Notes: generated from the letters alone by a model not told the origin. Positions 25,553 through 35,076 are shown, numbered from the stretch's first letter. The stretch is 64,000 nt of DNA from JAGVPT01 sp964642725 (GCA_964642725.1 CAZXQG010000006.1:1-64000), one strand, 5' to 3'. Translations and numbers: made by a program.

Positions 25553-28111
25553 TCACGTTTGTTTTTTTAAAGGGAAGACATCGGGATACAATAATTTTGC
25601 GCAGTCGGGACAGATGCCGTGTGAAAACTTCGCCTCCGAATGCTGCTGGATATATCCCTCCAGCAAATCCCAGTATCCTTTATCGTTGCGGATTTTTTTG
25701 CAGTTAGAACATATCGGTATCAGCCCCCCCAGCACTTTAATGTTGGCCATCGCTTCTTGAATGCGTGCTTCGAGTTCTTTCTTCCTTTTTAGAAGCTGCA
25801 TCATCCGTATTTGGTACCAGCCAATTGCCGTTGCTCCAAGTGCAATCGCCACAAGTCCAAAAAACCAATACGTTTGGTAGAAATGAGGTTGGAGCTCGAA
25901 GGCAAAACTCGCCCCCGTCTCATTCCAAACGCCGTCATTGTTGCAGGCCATCACTTGAAATCGATAACTATTGGGAGGCAGGCCTGTATAATACGCCACT
26001 CGCCTCGTTCCTGCGTCAACCCACTCTTTGTCGTATCCTTCGAGTTTATACTTGAAAAGAACCCGTTCAGGAACGAGATAACTCAATGCCGTGTAATGAA
26101 ATTCCAACTTATCTGCGCCGGGGGACAAGCCTGCATATTGGTCTGTCGGCACTATTTTCTGATCGACAATAACCTGTTCGATCAGCACGGGGGGCTGTTT
26201 TGGATTTTGTTTGAAGGCTGTCGGGTCGATCATGACAGCCCCCTTTTTCGTTGCAAACCAAATATGTCCGTCGTGCGTTTTCCAACCGGAAGGCTGCCAG
26301 GTGCCGAAGCACTCATCTGTCTTCATTCCGTCGGCAGTTACATAAACTTTTGAATGTATCTTGTTTATTCGTCCATCGGCGAAAGCGTTGAGCTCAAGTT
26401 GTTGAACATACCCGATACCGCTCGGGCTGCTCAACCAGAGTCCCCCCTGATCGTCTCCAAGAACGCAATAGATTTCATCGGCAAACAACCCGACCTTTGT
26501 ATCGTATGCCGTGAATTTTCCATCTCTATGTCGTGTCAGACCTCCCTGAGGAGAACTGATCCACAGGTTTCCCTGATGGTCGTCGTATATCGAACTGACC
26601 CAATTACCTGCTAACCCATCCGCAATTGTATAGCTCGTACTTTTCCCATTTTGTATTTTCACCAGCGAGTCTCCCGTCCCGATCCACATGACGCCCTTTC
26701 GCTCTGGATAAAAGCAAGAAATAAATCCACTGAAAGGATACGGATGCCCACCTTTTAAATACGGTTTTAATCTTCCATGGACGAATCTGAATATCCCTGT
26801 ATGGTCTATGTTGATGATCAAGCTGCTATCATCTTCCGTAATTGCGGAGATCCAGTCTACAGGGATTCCTTGCCTTGCATCGTAATGAGTAACATGCCCA
26901 TTGTTGATGTTGTTCAGCATACCGGTTTGGCTAATCCATAGACTGCCGTTATGCGTAACGAAGGCGGGACCGACCAGGACGTCGTATTTTGTGATTTTGC
27001 CGCCTTTTATTTGAGTAACATTTGATCCCTGGTCGCTGAGAAAATACAGGCTTCGATCCGGCGTTTCGACGATGCTTGACACGTAATCGTTCGCCAGTCC
27101 TTCATAGGTCGTGTATGTTGTGATGTTGACATTTGTAAACTGGTTCAGTCCGTCCGAAGTACAGACCCAGATGCTTTTTTCATTGTCTTCCGAAATCGAA
27201 AGGACTTGGCTGTCTGTCAAACCCTCGTCTTTTGTAAATCTTGTCCATCTTCCGCCGGAGAGGCGGTTGATCCCTCCTTTACTTGTTCCTACCCAGAGGT
27301 TCCCGTCCCTGTCTTCATAAACTGCCATCACGTGATTATCCGACAGACCATCACGAGTGGTATACACCTTCATGACACCGTCTTTCCATCGGGCTAATCC
27401 GTCGACCGTGCCGACCCAGATGTTGGCCTGACGATCGATATAAGTACATGTGGTTATGTCGTTGGGCAATCCCTCCGAATTTGTCAGGTTTATGACTTGC
27501 GGGTGCTGATTATCTTCAGCGATGCGAACGCCCCGGTGCGAGCCGATCCAAATTTTTCCGCGCCGGTCTTGCACGATACTGAGAATATAATTTGTATTTA
27601 GCTGAACAGGGAGGAACTTTCCTTCGCTGAATATGTATGCCCCGTTCGATGTACCTATCCACATATTTCCCGACCGGCTCTCAAATAAACTCAGCACTTG
27701 TGTATCTTGAAAACCCTCCTTCGAGCCGTAGCGAAATATTTTTCCATTCTTCATGCGCCGGAGGCCGTTGTACCCTGTGCCGATCCAAAGGCTGCTGTCT
27801 TTTGATTCGAGCAATGAAGAGATTGTTTCATTTGTTCTCCCGACTTCGGCGTCGAGGTTCACTTTCGTGAAGTTTACCCCGTCAAACCGGAACAGCCCAG
27901 CGGACGTGCCAAGGTAAATGTAACCATCATGCGTTTGAAGAGCGACGTTGACGGCATTCGCAGGTAAGCCGTTTTTCCGAAGCCAAACATTCTGTCCATA
28001 CTGTGCGATCGATTTATGCGGGTCAAGTGCGAGGAGAGATGATGGTACGGCAAGTGTGATAGCGAGGAGAATTTGTGCAAGCGCTGTTCGGTAAATGATG
28101 AGACTCGACAT
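25553..28111 (-). CDS. Two-component-type propeller sensor lacking a kinase, with four-cysteine tail
   Basis: About 852 residues from ATG at 28111; an upstream ATG at 28192 adds 27 unlikely residues. A signal or anchor segment (about 8-29) precedes roughly 14 Reg_prop repeats of the form [LIM]W[IV]GT-x-GL, enough for two seven-bladed propellers. Next is a Y_Y_Y domain (FKYKLEGYDKEW, YTGLPPNSYRFQV) and one membrane helix (about 747-768). The cytoplasmic part has only a short coil and a tail with IPICSNCKKIR (Cys801, Cys804) and HGICPDC (Cys834, Cys837). In known sensors of this kind a histidine kinase or diguanylate cyclase follows the helix; here none is present and the protein ends normally. 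The tail equals that of the regulator at 11630. It may bind metal or dock to another protein. Confidence 0.88.
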   Translation of the reverse strand: MSSLIIYRTALAQILLAITLAVPSSLLALDPHKSIAQYGQNVWLRKNGLPANAVNVALQTHDGYIYLGTSAGLFRFDGVNFTKVNLDAEVGRTNETISSLLESKDSSLWIGTGYNGLRRMKNGKIFRYGSKEGFQDTQVLSLFESRSGNMWIGTSNGAYIFSEGKFLPVQLNTNYILSIVQDRRGKIWIGSHRGVRIAEDNQHPQVINLTNSEGLPNDITTCTYIDRQANIWVGTVDGLARWKDGVMKVYTTRDGLSDNHVMAVYEDRDGNLWVGTSKGGINRLSGGRWTRFTKDEGLTDSQVLSISEDNEKSIWVCTSDGLNQFTNVNITTYTTYEGLANDYVSSIVETPDRSLYFLSDQGSNVTQIKGGKITKYDVLVGPAFVTHNGSLWISQTGMLNNINNGHVTHYDARQGIPVDWISAITEDDSSLIINIDHTGIFRFVHGRLKPYLKGGHPYPFSGFISCFYPERKGVMWIGTGDSLVKIQNGKSTSYTIADGLAGNWVSSIYDDHQGNLWISSPQGGLTRHRDGKFTAYDTKVGLFADEIYCVLGDDQGGLWLSSPSGIGYVQQLELNAFADGRINKIHSKVYVTADGMKTDECFGTWQPSGWKTHDGHIWFATKKGAVMIDPTAFKQNPKQPPVLIEQVIVDQKIVPTDQYAGLSPGADKLEFHYTALSYLVPERVLFKYKLEGYDKEWVDAGTRRVAYYTGLPPNSYRFQVMACNNDGVWNETGASFAFELQPHFYQTYWFFGLVAIALGATAIGWYQIRMMQLLKRKKELEARIQEAMANIKVLGGLIPICSNCKKIRNDKGYWDLLEGYIQQHSEAKFSHGICPDCAKLLYPDVFPLKKQT

Positions 28112-28390
28112 TCTACAAATCAGATTTTTTTTCTGACGTCCCTGCCGCAGCGGGCAAATGGAGGAAAATATTTCGAGACAGGGGAGCGACAATCTTGCGC
28201 CAGAATGGTCTTTTACCGCCGGCTCGAATATCGGCGGTTGAGGGGTTTGCCACGGATGGCAGTTCGACTCCGTTCCATTATCGGCAAAAACTTCCCAAAA
28301 CTCAAGAAAACATTTCTCAAATAATTTATTTTTTGATGAAGAAAACCTCGTCGTATAATTTTGCGAATATCATCGCATCTCTCTCCGTCA

Positions 28391-29128
28391 TCATTCCGGT
28401 TTCTTCTTTTGTAAAAGCTGCAGCGTATGTTCAAGCCCGTTGTTATCGGCCCAGCCAAAGTGTCCGGGGATCGCATATTTCGGTTTAGTAAATCGTCGAA
28501 TCACATTCTGTATAGTTGCGGGCCACTCTGCAAGATTGGCATCTGCAATGTTGCCGAGGTCATTGCTTTCTGTGCTCTTAATTAAGCAGCCGCCGTACAG
28601 AATATTTTCATCGGCAAACCATAGAACAATGTTGTCCTTCGTATGCCCTTCACCCGGGTAGTAGGTTTGAAAGGTACGGTCGCCGATAGTGAACGTCGTA
28701 TCGTGAGTGAAATAGTATTCCGCCTGGTTTTCATGATGTTCCTTGCACAAATCAAGAGTCAGCTTTGAAGAAAAAGTTCTTATCCCTTTTTGCTTGAGAA
28801 AATCAAGTCCGGCCGTCCTGTCATTGTGGTAATGTGTGGCTATGCAGAGCACGACATTTTTGTTATGTCGATGTTGTATGCTATCGAGTAGCGGTTGAAA
28901 TTGTGTCGTGTCCCAGGGTGTATCAAACATGACCGCACCTTTGTTCGTTAGTACATACGCGCTGTTAGAAGGAAATGGCTTTCCATCGAGCAATTTGTAG
29001 GTCGTGTAAATATAGAAGTCTCCGGTTATGTGTGAAATAGTCAAACGCGGCGTATTCTCCTGGCTGGAAAGGTTTGCTGAAGAGGCAATTCCAACGAAAA
29101 TTGCCAAGATGATTAATGCAGGTTTCAT
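28391..29128 (-). CDS. Subclass B1 metallo-beta-lactamase
   Basis: A 245-residue exported enzyme from ATG at 29128. Residues 1-22 are a signal peptide, so it acts in the periplasm. All B1 zinc ligands are present: His99, His101 and Asp103 in THYHNDRTAG, His162 in GEGHTKDN, Cys181 in GGCLIKS and His223 in IPGHFGW. Lys184, three residues after the zinc cysteine, is the substrate-binding lysine of B1 enzymes. The FYIYTTYKLLDGK start and the GGCLIKSTESNDLG segment look most like the BlaB/IND group of Flavobacteriia. B1 enzymes hydrolyse penicillins, cephalosporins and carbapenems with two zinc ions. There is no integron, IS or resistance neighbour, so it looks like a chromosomal environmental gene. 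Function is inferred from motifs only. Confidence 0.93.
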   Translation of the reverse strand: MKPALIILAIFVGIASSANLSSQENTPRLTISHITGDFYIYTTYKLLDGKPFPSNSAYVLTNKGAVMFDTPWDTTQFQPLLDSIQHRHNKNVVLCIATHYHNDRTAGLDFLKQKGIRTFSSKLTLDLCKEHHENQAEYYFTHDTTFTIGDRTFQTYYPGEGHTKDNIVLWFADENILYGGCLIKSTESNDLGNIADANLAEWPATIQNVIRRFTKPKYAIPGHFGWADNNGLEHTLQLLQKKKPE

Positions 29129-29445
29129 AGAACATCCATCTGCTTTCGTCAATGCGCTATGATGTTGCTTCGTTTTTACCTTCTTTCTTTGCTGGCTCTG
29201 CAATCGATTCTACTCTTTTCTGCACGATGTGGTTTGTAAGGCGGACTGACAACTATACGATAAAAAGTATCTTTGCGAAAAGAAGCGGTGAGGATGGATA
29301 TATGTCGAGAGAAGACAACAGGCGGTCAGGAATCCGGTATTCGCCGCTCGCTGGATGAGTGTACATTTCTTTTTTGGATAGCATGGAATCAGCTTGATCC
29401 AGGTAGCAAAGACAGAAACCAGGATTGAGGCGCCGACGGCTTTTA
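29129..29445. other. Intergenic region, no gene seen
   Basis: About 317 nt upstream of the beta-lactamase. A 68-codon plus-strand frame (29152-29358) crosses it but has no ribosome binding site and no motif. The promoter of the lactamase should lie here; I found no regulator such as ampR or blaI beside it. Confidence 0.5.
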
Positions 29446-29817
29446 CTACGCAATTTTACATGGAATGACAGCGTCTTCATCATGGGAGTAGACCGCGCAA
29501 AGACGATGATATCCGTCCGCAATGATTACTTTTCTATTGGATGAATCCCGTACCAGAAGAAGGGGAGATAACTCGCGCCCCGCTTGTATTTTCTTTTGAT
29601 CTTTCACGAGACGAGCATTGCTGATTCCGAGCAATGATAAACTCGACGCTCTGAAAATATCTTTTGCTTTGAATTCTAATATCGGCGCACGTTTCAGTTT
29701 TTTTATATAGGCGGCTGCTTTTTGCTCATCGTAAATCAGGGACAAATATGACAGAGCCGCCGGATAATCGTGCTCTTCAGGTTTGCTCAGCCACCTAATT
29801 TCCACTTTGTCTGACAT
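29446..29817 (-). CDS. Conserved hypothetical protein with ParB-like core
   Basis: A 123-residue soluble protein. The N-terminal half contains EEHDYPAALSYLSLIYD and PILEFKAKDIFRAS; the C-terminal half has LSPLLLVRD followed by KVIIADGYHRLCAVY. The last pattern resembles the ParB/sulfiredoxin nuclease-like fold, where a GxHR motif binds nucleotide. I recall highly similar short proteins annotated only as hypothetical in many phyla. The function is unknown. A GGAGAG-like site lies upstream of the ATG at 29817. It is monocistronic, on the same strand as its neighbours. Confidence 0.8.
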   Translation of the reverse strand: MSDKVEIRWLSKPEEHDYPAALSYLSLIYDEQKAAAYIKKLKRAPILEFKAKDIFRASSLSLLGISNARLVKDQKKIQAGRELSPLLLVRDSSNRKVIIADGYHRLCAVYSHDEDAVIPCKIA

Positions 29818-30037
29818 TGTACGCTCTCCTTTGCCGTCCGTTATTCCATGTCACTTGCAAACTACCGCATTTCATATTGAAATGCAAAAGCGGCGAATCA
29901 GCATAGGCCTTTAACCTTCTGATTTTTTTTGCGGTAAGCGCCCTATTCTGAAAGCGGCACGACACACTTTAGATGTGTAAGGATGGATTGGCGGGGCTTC
30001 CGGGCCCATGAAAAACATCGCAAGGGGGAAAATAGAA

Positions 30038-30061
30038 AACGGCTCGAATTACCGAGCCGTT
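30038..30061 (-). terminator. Rho-independent terminator of the exported protein gene
   Basis: A perfect 9-bp stem AACGGCTCG / CGAGCCGTT with a 6-nt loop lies 21 nt after the stop of the gene at 30083. On the minus strand the stem is followed by TTTTCTATTTT, as expected for an intrinsic terminator. Confidence 0.85.
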
Positions 30062-30082
30062 GTTGTGAAATCCAGATTGGTT

Positions 30083-30631
30083 TCAATTCACGTAAATCCA
30101 CAGCCGGGAATCTTTTTGTTCATCTCGAACATAGAGCACACCGCCTTGCTCAAGTGCCGACTCGATCCTGTCAATGTCACGGTCGAGATCTTTCGACCCG
30201 ATCATCGCCAGAATAATGCCCACGGCTCCAACTGATTTCACCGGCACTTTGGATATTTTGGGCTCCGATCCGCTGTCAGCGCTTTCAATGATGAGCCGAT
30301 CGTGCATCTCGGAACTCTCTTTCATCTCTTGATCGAACTTCCCGCCAGAGACTTTCGTCTCGCCATTCCCTGTGCTGTCCCGTATTCGTTTAACAGTTCC
30401 ATCCTTGTATATCTGCAAAAGCGATTCGTATGAAATTTTCACACCGTTAATATCAAAATCTCCGCCCGAGCCGCTTAGCAATTTCACAAGCGCGAGAGAA
30501 ACACCAATCTTTTGAAGTTGCGTTCCATCTTGTGACTTGGCAATCCAAATACATTTCGTTTGAGCTTTAATCTGACTAAACACTGCGGTAATGAGCAGAA
30601 TAACCAAAAACAGAGAACATTTGTGCTTCAT
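30083..30631 (-). CDS. Exported protein of unknown function
   Basis: A 182-residue protein from ATG at 30631, chosen because AAAGGAGGT lies 8 nt upstream; a longer in-frame start at 30691 has none. Residues 1-24 are a signal peptide (LFLVILLITAVFSQIKAQ), so it is probably periplasmic. The mature part carries a LALVKLLSGSGGDFDINGV segment, then charged stretches rich in Lys, Glu and Ser, and ends in SRLWIYVN. No family is recognised. The final IDRIESALEQGGVLYVRDE segment reads as a small alpha/beta domain. It has its own terminator and is not in an obvious operon. Confidence 0.8.
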   Translation of the reverse strand: MKHKCSLFLVILLITAVFSQIKAQTKCIWIAKSQDGTQLQKIGVSLALVKLLSGSGGDFDINGVKISYESLLQIYKDGTVKRIRDSTGNGETKVSGGKFDQEMKESSEMHDRLIIESADSGSEPKISKVPVKSVGAVGIILAMIGSKDLDRDIDRIESALEQGGVLYVRDEQKDSRLWIYVN

Positions 30632-30834
30632 GAGAGACCTCCTTTTATTCCCTGCATGAGCGTTACGAGGCAGGCGGAAAGAAAGTTTCAATGTTGCCCG
30701 ACCAATCCCAACTGTGCGACATCAAAACTTTTTATTATGTGAGGCTTTCTTGATGGGCTACCGGCTTTGACGGTTGACATTTGATCGTGCCTGACTTTGG
30801 GGTCAGACCTATTCTTCTTTTGATTTCTCCATGC

Positions 30835-32067
30835 TCATTTTTTAACCTTGTGTTTGTGTAGCAATCCGTGAGCATTGTTGTTCTTATCCCCGGGTCCGTA
30901 CCATAATTCTCTTTCACGATCGAACTTCCAGCCCACTGTCAGGACTTTTAAATAGTTTTTTTTCCATCCGCTCTTTATTTTTCTTGTTGTCTCTTTCCAA
31001 TTCTTTATTCCGCTTATAGTGTCCATCGCCTGAACATTTTCTGCCCCGCACATTGAAGCATACTTGAGACATTTCTCAATTGTCTCGCCTTGGAGCAACG
31101 CAGCCAGAAATCCGGCGATTGCAGAATCGCCGGCGCCGGCAGCCGAAACAAATTTTTCTGCGCGATAGCTTGCTTCCCACAACTCACGCTCCGACCAGTT
31201 ATCGTGATCGATACCCCCGATACTTTCTATTTTTTTCTTGGAAGCGGTTTTCATATACAATCCCCTGGTTCCGCATTTTAAGCCTACAATTTTGCTCCCA
31301 TAGTCAAGAAGTTTATCGGACAGCTTGGCTAATTCATCGCCTTCAAATAAGTGGAGTAATTCTTTCCCTTTGGCTCGTTCCCGCATCTTTAAGAATTTTT
31401 TCTTATCCAATATGAATTGCGCCTCTTCTACGCTGGGGAAAAAGATATCGACGTACGGCAAGACATTTTTCAGAACTGCATTCCAGTCCACATTGCCCGA
31501 CGGACTATTCGGATCCGGAAGGGCAAAATCAAGCGAAGTCACTACGCCCAGTTCATTTGCTTTCTCGTAAATCCTCTTCAGTTCCTCTCCATTATTTTCA
31601 TACAGCTTTTTCATAAGAGGAGGATACCCGAGATGAAAGAGTTTGGCGTTTTTTAATAGATCAAAATTAATATCATCATAACAAAAACTGTCATTCGTCC
31701 CCGGATTGTGCAAAAAGATTCTGTCTGTATCTTTCGGTGCAATAACGATCGTATATGAAGAAAATTCTCCTTTGACAGTTTTTATCCCTTCCGCCGGACC
31801 CTTGCTTTTCAGGAAGTTCAAAATAGCTTTGCCAATAAAATCATCTCCCACGTTGGCCATCAAGGAAACTCTGGCCCCCAGGATGTGCATAGCAATGCCT
31901 GTGTTTGAAACAGCACCGCCTGTGCAGATCCTCATTCCGCCTATGTTGACCAGCTTTCCCGGAACAAACAAGTCATCGAGATATGTTTCTTTTCCATTGA
32001 TAAATTCTGGAAAAATATCAAGGCAAAGATGTCCGGCGATAACTGCATCAATATCATTCTCTTTCAC
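30835..32067 (-). CDS. PfkB-family sugar kinase
   Basis: A 410-residue kinase, GTG start at 32067. The PfkB/ribokinase fold shows N-terminal GHLCLDIFPEF, GGAVSNTGIAMHILG, and the second signature with the anion hole and catalytic Asp in SAAGAGDSAIAGFLA (Asp about residue 318). The length exceeds the usual 300-330 because of an insert of about 30 residues (KKKFLKMRERAKGKELLHLF region) and a 60-residue basic C-terminal extension. The gene overlaps the lyxose-isomerase-type gene by 14 nt, and a permease gene lies upstream. The likely substrate is the ketose made by the isomerase (fructose or xylulose); this is inference. Confidence 0.9.
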   Translation of the reverse strand: MKENDIDAVIAGHLCLDIFPEFINGKETYLDDLFVPGKLVNIGGMRICTGGAVSNTGIAMHILGARVSLMANVGDDFIGKAILNFLKSKGPAEGIKTVKGEFSSYTIVIAPKDTDRIFLHNPGTNDSFCYDDINFDLLKNAKLFHLGYPPLMKKLYENNGEELKRIYEKANELGVVTSLDFALPDPNSPSGNVDWNAVLKNVLPYVDIFFPSVEEAQFILDKKKFLKMRERAKGKELLHLFEGDELAKLSDKLLDYGSKIVGLKCGTRGLYMKTASKKKIESIGGIDHDNWSERELWEASYRAEKFVSAAGAGDSAIAGFLAALLQGETIEKCLKYASMCGAENVQAMDTISGIKNWKETTRKIKSGWKKNYLKVLTVGWKFDRERELWYGPGDKNNNAHGLLHKHKVKK

Positions 32068-32617
32068 GTTGTTCTTTCTTCAATTTTGTAATCCTTTGAA
32101 TTTTCGGATCGGTAAAGATATCTACTTCATCAACGCTTTTAGTCGAGAATTCAGAGACAACCGCACCCTTGTTTCCCGCTTGAAACCAATGCAGAGTACC
32201 GGGAGCTAATGTGTATTGGCTTCCCGGAGTCAACTCAATTTCATGACAGACGGTATAACTGTCTTCTTTCCCTTTTGGAGGTTTCGCTTTTGGATGCGGT
32301 GTTGTTTCTCCCGGGATGTACAGATAAACCTTCCCCCATCGGCAGCGGAATGTTTCTTCTTTTCCCGCTGCATTGCCAACCGGCGGGTGATAATGTTCAG
32401 GGCAGGTTTGGTGCGGAAACAAGACAAGCTCCTTTGCACAAACTCTATCAGTATTCACATAGACAAGAAGTTCCAGGCCTGTTTCGGCGAGGTTTCCTAA
32501 CCCGAAGTCCGCCACTTCAATCTTTTTCCTTTCCTTTTTGGTGATGACAATTCCCGCATTCTTAAAAAACTGAACGGCTTTCGTTTGTGCATTTCGATGC
32601 TGTTTTTCCTGAATCAT
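32054..32617 (-). CDS. D-lyxose ketol-isomerase family cupin
   Basis: A 187-residue enzyme from ATG at 32617 with AAGGAGG 8 nt upstream. It is a cupin: PEHYHPPVGNAAGKEETF supplies two metal-binding His and a Glu in the first motif, and LAPGTLHWFQAG the His of the second. The surrounding words VYLYIPGE, GSQYTLAPGTLHWF and SEFSTKSVDEVDIF match the D-lyxose isomerase family (EC 5.3.1.15). Characterised members convert D-lyxose to D-xylulose and D-mannose to D-fructose with a divalent metal, usually manganese. Its end overlaps the kinase start by 14 nt, which points to coupled translation and a common pathway. Confidence 0.9.
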   Translation of the reverse strand: MIQEKQHRNAQTKAVQFFKNAGIVITKKERKKIEVADFGLGNLAETGLELLVYVNTDRVCAKELVLFPHQTCPEHYHPPVGNAAGKEETFRCRWGKVYLYIPGETTPHPKAKPPKGKEDSYTVCHEIELTPGSQYTLAPGTLHWFQAGNKGAVVSEFSTKSVDEVDIFTDPKIQRITKLKKEQRERE

Positions 32618-32745
32618 AGCACGCCTCCTTAGTTTCGTGTGCCAGGGTTCCTGCAAATGTTTTCTCTCTCATGGTTTGGTACTCAGAGGATACCTTTCGT
32701 CATTGGTTAGAATTGCCAAAACGACCTTGCAAGTCGTTCTACGAT

Positions 32746-34167
32746 TTATGCCGCAGCAGCCTGACGATTCCGTCCGATACGGTAGCCGATGAAACCGTAG
32801 AAAGCGACGTACGAATAGGCTATCAGCGGCACGATGTATGAAATTTGCAGCCCGCCTAAATCCGCAATGTGACCCTGAAGGGGCGGAAGGAGCGCGCCCC
32901 CCAAAATTGCCATGACCAGCAGCGATGACACCTGGCTTTTCATCATCCCGGTGCCTTCCAGCGCAAGAGAGAATGTGTTCGACCATCCGATCGATGTAAA
33001 CAATCCCACTCCCACAACACACCACATCGCTGTTTTTCCCCCCACGGCGATTGCAGTAATGAGCAGGAGAACAATGGTTGTCGAGAAGATTGCAAGCGTG
33101 CGTCCGGCCATCGCTTTGCCGAACTGAAACAAAAGCCAGCAGAGGATAAGCAGAGGAAGGTAATATCTGACAACATTCCAACCGCTCAGAAGGCCCAGAA
33201 TAACGAAAGCGCCCGCCGGTATGCCAAGCAAGAGGATCTTCTTGCTCCTCGCCTTCATATCGCTTAGTTCAACGGCGCCCATGAATCTTCCGATCAGCAT
33301 ACCCCCCCAAAACAGCGACACATATTTGCTGGCTTCTACAGCAGTGAGTCCGGCGATGTTTGGCTGCCCGAGAAAATTTATAATGGAACTGCCGACCGAG
33401 ACTTCACCCCCCACGTACATGAATATTGCGACGATACCAAGGACAACATGAGGAAACTTGAGTGCGCCCGCACCGCGTTCGATTTTCCCTTCTCCAATAT
33501 GAGGCAACCGGACAAAGAAAAAAACAGCTGCGAGTATCAGGAACGCAACGCTGAACGCAAGATACGGCACTTTCACTGAATCGGCTCCGTGCACGCCGGC
33601 GTTATTGAAGTATTGAAAGATCAGAAATCCGCCTATCAGCGGACCGATCGTCGTACCGACCGAATTGAATCCTTGAGCAAGATTCAGTCGGCTTGAAGCA
33701 GTGCGCTCCGGACCAAGGATAGTCACATAAGGATTGGCAGCGATCTGCAGCATCGCAAAACCGAGGCCCACAATGAACAGCGCGACGAGAAACAAAGGAT
33801 ACGAAGAAATTGTTGCGGCGGGCCAAAAGATCGCACTTCCGATCGCCGATACCAACAGACTTATGACGATGCTGTTTTTATACCCGATTTTCGCGATAGG
33901 ATCACCGATGATCACGGAAGTTGTAAAATAGAGCAGCGATCCGATAAAATAAGCGCCGAAGAAAGCAAATTGTACTAGCATCGCCTGAAAATAGTTTAAC
34001 GTGAATGCCTCTTTGAAACGCGGAATAAGAATGTCGTTCCATGCCGTCATGAAGCCCCACATGAAAAACAGCGTGGTCATGATAGCAAATGGACCGCGGT
34101 ACATTCCATTTTGTGAATTCTGTGAAGTACTTGAAGTCTGTTCAATTGATCTGCCGGTAGCGGTCAT
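32746..34167 (-). CDS. FHS-type MFS sugar permease (FucP-like)
   Basis: A 473-residue integral membrane protein with 12 hydrophobic segments. The first helix has the pattern FFMWGFMTAWNDILIPRFKEAF, cut here to the family core GFMTAWNDILIP, which is diagnostic for the fucose/glucose-galactose:H+ symporter group. ANPYVTILGPERTASSRLNLAQ after helix 4 is also typical, as is the acidic residue in the first helix region used for proton coupling. AAGGAAA lies upstream of the ATG at 34167. It leads the operon with the isomerase and PfkB kinase, so it probably imports the sugar they process. Confidence 0.92.
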   Translation of the reverse strand: MTATGRSIEQTSSTSQNSQNGMYRGPFAIMTTLFFMWGFMTAWNDILIPRFKEAFTLNYFQAMLVQFAFFGAYFIGSLLYFTTSVIIGDPIAKIGYKNSIVISLLVSAIGSAIFWPAATISSYPLFLVALFIVGLGFAMLQIAANPYVTILGPERTASSRLNLAQGFNSVGTTIGPLIGGFLIFQYFNNAGVHGADSVKVPYLAFSVAFLILAAVFFFVRLPHIGEGKIERGAGALKFPHVVLGIVAIFMYVGGEVSVGSSIINFLGQPNIAGLTAVEASKYVSLFWGGMLIGRFMGAVELSDMKARSKKILLLGIPAGAFVILGLLSGWNVVRYYLPLLILCWLLFQFGKAMAGRTLAIFSTTIVLLLITAIAVGGKTAMWCVVGVGLFTSIGWSNTFSLALEGTGMMKSQVSSLLVMAILGGALLPPLQGHIADLGGLQISYIVPLIAYSYVAFYGFIGYRIGRNRQAAAA

Positions 34168-35076
34168 AGAATATTTCCTTTTAGAAATTTGGTATCTGAT
34201 GAGACGCAGGGTTTAAAAGGCTTGCCACTCCCAACGGGATGCCCTTGGCAAAAGGCACTAAGACACAAAGACTTTTTAAAGAAAACTTTATTCTGCAATG
34301 TCCATTAATAAAAAATAGTTGTATTCGTTCGTGACTTTTTTTCTTCTGCCGGCCTAAATGTCCAAAGGACTCCTTCGCAGTGGCATTGCAATTGGCGTTT
34401 TGCGCAACACGAGTGAGTAATTATCTGTTACGGTTTACCTGCTTATTTCCATTATGGAATTTCCGACGAGAGTAACCTGCCGGATAGCCGTGTATGAAAC
34501 GGTTATATCGCGGACTGACTTTTCTCTCGTGTAATTGAGATTCAAATTAGCCGTTGCCTTTTTCAACTGCCTCCCCCGTTGATGTACGAATGCTAAGTTA
34601 CTGAATTTCTTCGGGCATTGCCAAGCCAAAGTGAATGGAATGTCCGGTGCCGGCATTTGACAAGGAAGATGTTACCGATCGGCCGATTGTAATTGGAATA
34701 TAAAACCATGCAAGCTAGAACTCACCGAAAAGTTCAGCCCCTTTGTTGGTTCCCCAGCGAGAACCGGGGCTAATGAAAACACTAACTCATTACTTCCCGG
34801 CGTCTCGGAGTATCCGCTGTGAATTATTTCCGTAATCGGAACAGAATCGTAACATGGATAAGCCGTTGTCCTCATTAGAATAGCAGGGTAAATCCTTTTT
34901 ATAATTTCTTTGCCATACCTCGGATTCAATGGTTCACATAAATCACCGCCGATAGTTGACTAAATCGTTAAACTATAATATATTAGCTGGAAATGTTGCA
35001 GGGGATGGGTACGACCCCTGCCATTGATGGGAGGGATTTTTCTTTTGAAGCGATCTCAATCTTACATCCACTTTGA
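34168..35076. other. Intergenic region with small palindromes, no secure gene
   Basis: A 900-nt gap between divergent genes. Near 34222-34251 an imperfect palindrome TTGCCA...TGGCAA is followed by AAGACACAAAGAC. Two minus-strand frames (34656-34435 and 34929-34672) lie end to end, separated by one stop; the first to be read ends in FSVSSSLHGFIFQLQSADR and looks like a fragment of an exported protein, but no family is recognised and neither has a ribosome binding site. They might be remnants of a decayed gene. A hairpin GCAGGGG/CCCCTGC (34998-35021) precedes the LuxR gene. Confidence 0.5.

Noticed and set aside
25811..26353. 180-codon plus-strand frame opposite the propeller sensor
   Set aside because: Antisense shadow with no recognisable domain.
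34998..35021. Hairpin before the LuxR gene considered as a riboswitch
   Set aside because: It is a single 7-bp stem with no conserved ligand-binding core; it may simply be a leader hairpin.
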